Below are positions 60,625 through 64,000 of a stretch of 64,000 nucleotides of DNA, in pieces. Made by a program: the position numbers and the translations under genes. This DNA comes from Cycas panzhihuaensis (lineage: Eukaryota > Cycadophyta), in the NCBI GenBank assembly GCA_023213395.1, contig CM041465.1, forward strand, positions 143,537,741 through 143,601,740, given 5' to 3'. Within the stretch, counting starts at the first letter, position 1; each line of letters opens with the position of its first letter. Under the pieces are notes generated by a model. The model did no database searches and was not told the DNA's origin. It saw only the letters and a program-made list of their open reading frames with translations.

Positions 60625-60690
60625 ATATTTATAGGCAACATAATTTTTAGGACTAAGCAATTATTATAGGACCTATCATGCTTCCTCCAT
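60625..60690 (-). pseudogene. Element VI gag, N-terminal fragment
   Basis: ATG at 60690-60688 on the minus strand opens MEEA, then stops, then LLSPKNYVAYK, which resembles the L.G.NY..WK start of copia gag. It joins the gag block at 53655 when element V is removed. Confidence 0.5.
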
Positions 60691-61560
60691 TAGTAATTTT
60701 TAATTAAAAGACATAAAAAAAAAAAGATAGTTAAAACAATATAGAAATAAAGTGTGAAAGTTGTGAATTACTCAACCTAAGACTTAGGGTAGAAGGTAAT
60801 GGTTTTAGAAATGAATGATTGAGAGATTGTAAGAAGGATTATAAAAAGTGGTTAGACCCACCACTAAATTATCATGTATTGTTTCTTTCCATGTTTTCAT
60901 AAATATTCAATCAATACCTAGATTGAAGGCAATTATTTATAGAATTATGAAATATGAAAAATAACATAAGAGTTGAATTTAATAAATACAATTAGTTAAG
61001 GCATGATTAATTTGTATAAGTGGCCTCTAAATTGATTAGAATTTATCTAAGCATAGATTTTGAACCGTTTTTTTTCAATGAAAACTCTTAGAGAGCAAAG
61101 TCCAAATAACACAAGTAAAGAAACTTAAATCACGAACTATAATTTTTTAATCAAATTGAGCTCAAATTCCTAATTTATAGTTAGTATTTTTCATTTCACA
61201 TACTTTTATTCATCCATAACACTAATTAAACAATAAGGAAATGATACTAGTTATGGGTTTGGTAATTATTAATATGAAAATTCTTTAAAATGTTAAGTGG
61301 ACTAAATTTTATATGGTGAAAAGGGTCATGGATTCTAGCCTATGGAGGTCTAGGCATATATATATATAATGCTAGAGATTTTTCCTTGTCCAGAGGTAAT
61401 TTAGTATTATGGTAAACACTTTGACCCTAATACTAGGGATATTTCATCCCTGCAAGGTCATTCCTTATGTGATCTTAGCCTATAGAATTTTATGAGAATT
61501 TTTAAATTAATTCCTAGAGAAGTTATTTTAGGGTTGTAATCCTTAGAGAAGGGAGCTAAT
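60691..61560. other. AT-rich region upstream of element VI gag
   Basis: Expected to hold the leader and 5' LTR of element VI, but no initiator-Met primer site (as GCTCTGATACCA on +) and no LTR partner was found. There is a short TA microsatellite near 61359-61368. No gene seen. Confidence 0.35.
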
Positions 61561-64000
61561 ATGAATAACAAATTAGCACAAGCAATGACAAGCTGGATAT
61601 ATATTCCTCCTAAGAAAGGTGTGAAGTATACCATACCCATAAATAAATTATAAGAAAGATTTCAAAGGTGGATAATGTTATTACCAAAGATATTAGACAA
61701 AAAGATGACATGAAAATATACATTAACTATGCCATATAATTTATCTAGTGGTGTAAAAGAGAATTGTATTATGCTAGTCTATTAAAGTTAATTAAGCTAT
61801 TATTTAGTAGTTGGTAAGAGTAAAAAAAGTAGGTGAGTTCTATATAGTTGTTGACCTAAGTTATGCCATTCTTGGGTTAATAAACCTCAGACCCATTTTC
61901 ACACTAACCATACAATTTTGTTTTCCTAAAACTCCAATTTAATTTTTATTTACACTAGTATGGAAAATTAACTAAGCTTGGTATTACACATCCATAGCAA
62001 ATAAATTATTTTCTTCTATTCAATCAACCCTGGGAGAGCTATAAAGGATTGAGAAAGAGGTTTAGTAGTGGCTAGATGGTTATAATAATATCAAATTTTA
62101 AAATTATTGCCTTTCTAAAAACCATTATACCATTTGGATTAATAGGTATTAGGGACATACATCTTTGTTACTTAAGTATCTAGAAAATAAGTTTTATTTT
62201 TGGATATTTGTAGGCAATTGATAACAATAAGAGACAAGTTAAATCAAGTTAAAAAGTCACCTCTCTAGAACCATGATATAGAAATTATAGAATGTGGACA
62301 ACTGGTCTAACATAATAATCTCAGGGAATGAGATGACAACGTTAGGTATTAAACATTCAAAAGAAAGATAATATGTTCATGATGCATTTATAGGAGCTTA
62401 TTTATAAAGTTTAGGTATGGCTACTTACTAAAGACATATTTTGGATGGCTTGAAATAGTATAGGAATCAAGGAATAATAAGTACATCTAGAATAAACATG
62501 AATTCACAAGCCATGGAAAAGATTAACAATTTACATATTGAGAAAATCTTGGAAAAATATAAAGGAAAATCTATTATGATTAAATATTCAAAGAAGAAAG
62601 ATAATTAAGGTACTGGTCTAAAGGGTTTGATAGGTGTTAAGATTATAAAACCTAGATGAGAGACAAAGAGATAAGTTCTTCTCCCATAAACTATAAATAA
62701 ACCATCCTCTATTCTAAGTGCAATCAAACCAAATCAATCGATTCAACAACCATAATAAATAGGGAAGGAAGAGCCCCAAAGAACTAGTGATGTCCTAGAA
62801 ATTAGTGAAGGTAGTATATATAAAAATATTGATTCTAATGCAAATAATACTTCTAACTAGCTTTCCCCACAAGATGCAAATATAGAAAAGATTGATTCTT
62901 AATTTGATCAATACCTATAAATAGTAGTAGAATATATAGTTTAGGAGACACAAGGCCTTAATGTACTTATGGAAACCCTAGTTATAAGTAAAATAAGTAG
63001 AATTATACATAGTCATCTTGTATAGAAATCATTAAGAGAAGATATACAAATTATTGAGAGGTCTATAGAAAGTGAAGATATTCAACAATCAAATATTTTA
63101 ACACATAGTATATTGACTAACGAACAAGGAGAAGAAGTAGGAATGATAGAATAGACCCTAACATAGATAAATGGTCAAGATACCTCAATATAAATAATAG
63201 TTATTGGTAAAGAATTGATGTTTTCTATAGAAACTTTACTTAAGGAGCAAAGAAATAAGAGGAAAAAATAGATATTAGGCCACACTAAGTAACAGACATA
63301 GAAGGATAATTTTATTTCTTATAAAAAGAATCTCAATAGTTGCATATGGACATGGTGAAAGAAGGAAAACCACTACAGTCTCATGACTTCTCTTTGATAG
63401 ATATCGCTCCTATGTAGTTAGTGGACCTACATTTAACTATTGGTAAAGTAGTTAGGAACAAGGTTTAGGAATTATATCTTTAACTATAAGAATACAAGTA
63501 GGAGAATCAAATGCACTAGTTACAAAATAAAGAGTTATAGAAATAAATCAATGAATTAACAAGGCTATGGGAGCCCTTATAGATTCAACCCTTAAGATTA
63601 GATGTTTCAGAACAAATTAAAATAGTTTCAAAGCAATTGAAGCACAACATTTAAAGTAAGGCTCTTAAGAGTGAAATGAAGCAATAATATGTGGCCAATA
63701 TGAATGATTTAGTTATCAATGTATGAGATTTCAATTTTCGTTTTTTGAAAATCAAAGAAACCATTGATTATATAAATAAGACATCTATTAGTTTCACAGA
63801 TTTATTTACAAAAGTTATGGAGGAACATGTCAATGTAAAATAAATAATAACAGAAAGAATATTGCACCAAGATTAAAATGATATCATTAAATACCTCAAT
63901 TTTTTATTGATTATAAAATAATAATATACAAGTATATTATTATTTCAAATTAGCTTTTGTTTCAAGCCCATAATATTTTACCAATATCACATAATGCATA
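61561..64000 (+). pseudogene. Decayed coding-like tract, identity unknown
   Basis: The + strand holds stretches that read like protein with single stops, in more than one frame: MNNKLAQAMTSWIYIPPKKG near 61560-61620, an acidic, Gln- and Asn-rich tract near 62790-63250 (for example EDIQIIERSIESEDIQQSN), and FLKIKETIDYINKTSISF near 63745-63800. The last two look helical and could belong to one protein. I recognise no RT, integrase, transposase or other enzyme motif and give no function. It is probably an unrecognised transposon or gag-like gene continuing past the window edge. Confidence 0.3.

Larger units (their letters stand above)
38549..60690 (-). mobile_element. Element VI: degraded Ty1/copia element (gag-pol), interrupted by elements III, IV and V
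   Basis: Three minus-strand blocks read as one copia gag-pol when the insertions are removed: 60690-60625 (start of gag), 53655-50168 (gag, integrase, RT, part of RNase H) and 39005-38549 (rest of RNase H). Across the element III junction the frame continues as AKRILKYLNET then IQYGLKFMHNDN, with one copy of CATTC removed. This is the usual copia RNase H start and proves the nesting. Motifs: zinc knuckle CYYYKRFGHIQKDC near 52945 (second Cys lost), integrase end with QNGVIE near 51870, RT NEPFIIKDIVKEQKW and VNYKWIYIIKFKS near 51140-50980, RNase H end VNIFTKSLACDIF near 38600. LTRs and primer site were not found, so outer limits are those of the coding part. Confidence 0.75.

Overview
The window looks like intergenic DNA from a large, repeat-rich plant genome. 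It holds plant-type LTR retrotransposons of the Ty3/gypsy (Tat-like) and Ty1/copia superfamilies, a plant mobile domain (PMD) gene, spliceosomal introns and TATA boxes, with old, nested, CpG-poor insertions. A gymnosperm such as a conifer would fit, but that is inference. There is no rRNA, tRNA, CRISPR array or bacterial-style operon.

Layout. (1) 1-1.2 kb: CpG-retaining, non-TE-looking DNA with a small minus-strand ORF behind a TATA box. (2) 1.2-4.37 kb: AT-rich DNA, a copia-type gag remnant, a putative LTR end and four tandem primer-binding-site-like units. (3) 4,369-37,969: an old Tat-like gypsy element on + (element II), whose left LTR is split by a younger relative on - (element I, 4,958-21,347, target duplication CTCCC). 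(4) 38-60.7 kb: a degraded copia element on - (element VI). It is interrupted in its RNase H by a small gag-only LTR element on + (element III, 39,006-50,162, target duplication CATTC) and in its gag by a copia element on + (element V, 53,656-60,624, target duplication ATATT). Element III is itself split in its 3' LTR by another copia element on - (element IV, 42,412-50,070, target duplication CAAGG). (5) 60.7-64 kb: decayed coding-like sequence I cannot assign.

The most interesting system is in elements I and II. Besides gag-pol, each carries an antisense gene for a PMD protein with its own TATA box, a palindrome just downstream of it, an eight-codon first exon and at least two GT-AG introns at matching positions in both copies. 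Because the gene is antisense to the genomic transcript, its introns cannot be spliced out during retrotransposition. Beyond this gene, near the 3' LTR, both elements encode a second, plant Tat-type (archaeal-like) RNase H instead of having it between RT-RNase H and integrase. Two other elements show a second oddity: tandemly multiplied primer-binding sites (three exact 30-bp units in element III, four about 41-bp units at 4.2 kb).

All pol genes carry in-frame stops, mostly of the TAG/TAA/TGA types expected from deamination of methylated cytosine, so I annotate them as pseudogenes. Boundaries were worked out by hand from LTR alignment and target duplications. Domain names come from recognised motifs, not searches.
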